64,000 nt of DNA from Bradyrhizobium sp. BTAi1 (lineage in GTDB: Bacteria > Pseudomonadota > Alphaproteobacteria > Rhizobiales > Xanthobacteraceae): contig NC_009485.1 of NCBI RefSeq assembly GCF_000015165.1, forward strand, positions 3,615,501 to 3,679,500, read 5' to 3'. The position numbers and the translations under genes were made by a program. The notes under the pieces are model-generated. The model saw only the letters and a list, made by a program, of their open reading frames with translations, did not search any database and was not told where the DNA came from. The number at the start of each line of letters is the position of its first letter. Position 1 is the stretch's first letter. Positions 62,446 through 64,000 of the stretch are shown here, piece after piece.

Positions 62446-64000
62446 TTAGCGCAGCGGCTTCTTCAGCAGGGAGAAGCGGTCGGGGTCGAGCCCCATGGAC
62501 GGCTGCAGCATGGGGGCATCGAGCGCGGTCGCGAGACCGCCGCGATCGCCGCTGCTGATCGTGCCGCCGTCGCCGGCCGCATCACGGCTCGACGTGGCGC
62601 CGCGCCAGCGTTCCAGAACGGCCGCGACGAAATGCATGTCATGGCCGGCATTGACGGAGCGCACGGTGGCGATCGTTGCCTCGCTGCGCGGCAATTGATG
62701 CGGCGGCACTTCCTTGAAGCGCAGCCGCGTCGGCAGCGCCACGCCCTCACCGAACGCCAGCACCTCGCGGGTGCCGAGCGAGGGCACGAAGGACAGCAGG
62801 TTGGCGGCGGCATCGGACACCGCGGAGCGCAGCAGCGACTGGTCGCGCTCGTTGGCGAGGCGCATCGTGAACAGCGTATTGCACTGGGAGATGATGGTCG
62901 CGTCGAGCTCGGCCGGGCGCTGGGTGATCAGGCCGAGATAGACACCGTATTTGCGGCCTTCCTTGGCGATGCGCGAGATCGCCTTGCGGGTTGGGCCGAA
63001 CCCGATCGAGCGGTCGGCGGAGGCATAGCGATGCGCCTCCTCGCAGACGAACAATAGCGGCGAGACGCCGTCGCTCCACAGGCCGAAATCGAACGCCATG
63101 CGGCAGACCACGGAGACGACGGAATCGACCACCTCGGCCGGGAAGCCGGCGAGTTGCATCACCGTCATCGGCCGGCCGTTCGCCGGCAGGCGGAACAGAT
63201 GGCTGATGACCTCCGCCATGGTGTCGCCGCCGACATTGGCGTTGTCGAACATGAAGGCGTAGCGCGGGTCGTTGCGCACGGTCTCGATGCGCGAGATCAG
63301 CTTGTGATAGATGATGCGCGAGGAGCGGTTCTCCAGCTTGCCCATGCGCTCGTCGATCAGGCTGATCAGGTCGACGAGGCGATACGGCACCGGCGTATCG
63401 ACGGTGTAGCCGACGGTCTTGGGATCGATCCGCTTCAGCCCGATGCGGTCCGTATTCTGGTACTGGGTGTAGATGCCCTTCGCCAGCGGGATCACCTCGG
63501 CGAGAATATCGAGCTCCTCCGGCACGCCGGGGCGGCCGCCGAACAGGACGTCGACAATCTCCTCGAAATTGAACAGCCAGAACGGCAGCTTCAGATTGCG
63601 CGGGTTCAGCACCAGCGCGCGTTCGCCGAAGCAGCGGCCATATTCGTTGTGGACGTCGAGCAGGAAGATGCGCAGGTTCGGCCGGGCTTTGAGGATCTCG
63701 TTGAGCAGCAGCGACACGCCGGTCGATTTGCCGACGCCGGTCGATCCGAGCACCGCGAAATGCTTCGACAGCATTTCCTCGACATTGACGCAGGCGCGCA
63801 CGCTGGTGTCCTGCTGCAGGGCGCCGATGTCGATATGGTCGCCTGCCGTCGGCGTGTAGATCGTGCGCAGCTCCTGGCTGGTGATCATGTCGACGGCGTC
63901 GCCGATGGTCGGATAATGGGTGACGCCGCGCTGGAATTTCGGCCGCTCGGCGGGGCCGAGGATCTCGCCGAGCAGGTCCACCGACGCGGTCGCGACATAG
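62446..64000 (-). CDS. HerA-like hexameric ATPase (DUF87 family), 5' partial
   Basis: Hexameric translocase-like ATPase with Walker A GSTGVGKST, then FLLDVHNEYGR and the Walker B-like LFVCEEAHRY, and a QRPAELDATII sensor segment. The frame is open at the window edge (the codons before DLLGEILGPAERP continue), so the start is outside. An HAS-barrel-like beginning is expected there. HerA proteins often pair with NurA nuclease in repair or with other effectors in defence; neither is visible in the window, so the role is undecided. Confidence 0.88.
   Translation of the reverse strand, partial: YVATASVDLLGEILGPAERPKFQRGVTHYPTIGDAVDMITSQELRTIYTPTAGDHIDIGALQQDTSVRACVNVEEMLSKHFAVLGSTGVGKSTGVSLLLNEILKARPNLRIFLLDVHNEYGRCFGERALVLNPRNLKLPFWLFNFEEIVDVLFGGRPGVPEELDILAEVIPLAKGIYTQYQNTDRIGLKRIDPKTVGYTVDTPVPYRLVDLISLIDERMGKLENRSSRIIYHKLISRIETVRNDPRYAFMFDNANVGGDTMAEVISHLFRLPANGRPMTVMQLAGFPAEVVDSVVSVVCRMAFDFGLWSDGVSPLLFVCEEAHRYASADRSIGFGPTRKAISRIAKEGRKYGVYLGLITQRPAELDATIISQCNTLFTMRLANERDQSLLRSAVSDAAANLLSFVPSLGTREVLAFGEGVALPTRLRFKEVPPHQLPRSEATIATVRSVNAGHDMHFVAAVLERWRGATSSRDAAGDGGTISSGDRGGLATALDAPMLQPSMGLDPDRFSLLKKPLR

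Overview
This high-G+C window reads as ordinary chromosome of an alphaproteobacterium of the Bradyrhizobium/Rhodopseudomonas type. The main reasons are the acpXL-fabZ-fabF-fabF-lpxXL locus for very-long-chain fatty acids on lipid A, a DUF2865 protein, a TakP-type TRAP transporter, many small secreted proteins of the Bradyrhizobiaceae kind, and several families of dispersed palindromic repeats. No tRNA, rRNA, CRISPR array, transposase or prophage gene was seen. Both window edges cut a gene: an Mrp/ApbC ATPase on the left and a HerA-like ATPase on the right.

Layout. 0-14.2 kb: Mrp/ApbC; two tandem TakP-like TRAP binding proteins; a metal-type RND efflux operon (adaptor, pump, outer-membrane channel) divergent from an OmpR-type two-component system; then the TRAP membrane subunits DctQ and DctM. 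14.7-20.3 kb: small proteins, a cation diffusion facilitator, an aldo/keto reductase, a spermidine-synthase-like protein, MoaA and a lipoprotein. 20.5-24.7 kb: phosphoglycolate phosphatase divergent from rpiA, a DUF2059 protein, glutathione reductase and a cupin. 24.7-27.8 kb: a small membrane protein, an ArsR/SRPBCC pair with a palindromic operator, a microprotein, a TauE/SafE permease and a phosphoesterase. 27.7-28.8 kb is a gene-free, repeat-rich stretch.

28.8-33.6 kb: class II DAHP synthase, diacylglycerol kinase, a NAD-synthetase-like protein that has lost key residues of both active sites, DUF2865 and a small secreted protein. 34.0-38.7 kb: cysS, a 37-residue membrane microprotein, a GNAT acetyltransferase, citramalate synthase, a VOC protein and a LOG-family protein. 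39.0-43.6 kb: Atm1-type ABC exporter, Psd and PssA (phosphatidylethanolamine synthesis) and an RraA-like protein. 43.9-48.2 kb: hybrid kinase plus Hpt, then a MotA/PomA and PomB-like stator pair. 48.5-52.5 kb: two tandem Kup potassium transporters. 52.6-55.7 kb: rhodanese, aminotransferase, orphan polyamine-binding protein and a second VOC protein. 55.9-60.1 kb: the lipid A very-long-chain fatty acid operon, on the minus strand. 60.3-64 kb: a small membrane protein, a ParB-like protein, an AhpD-like protein and the HerA-like ATPase.

Most content is recognisable housekeeping and envelope biology. The points most worth a second look are the double-degenerate NAD-synthetase paralogue (30573-31952), the structured repeat at about 28.0-28.4 kb, the degenerate ketosynthase partner in the lipid A operon, and the splitting of the TRAP system by a metal-efflux island.
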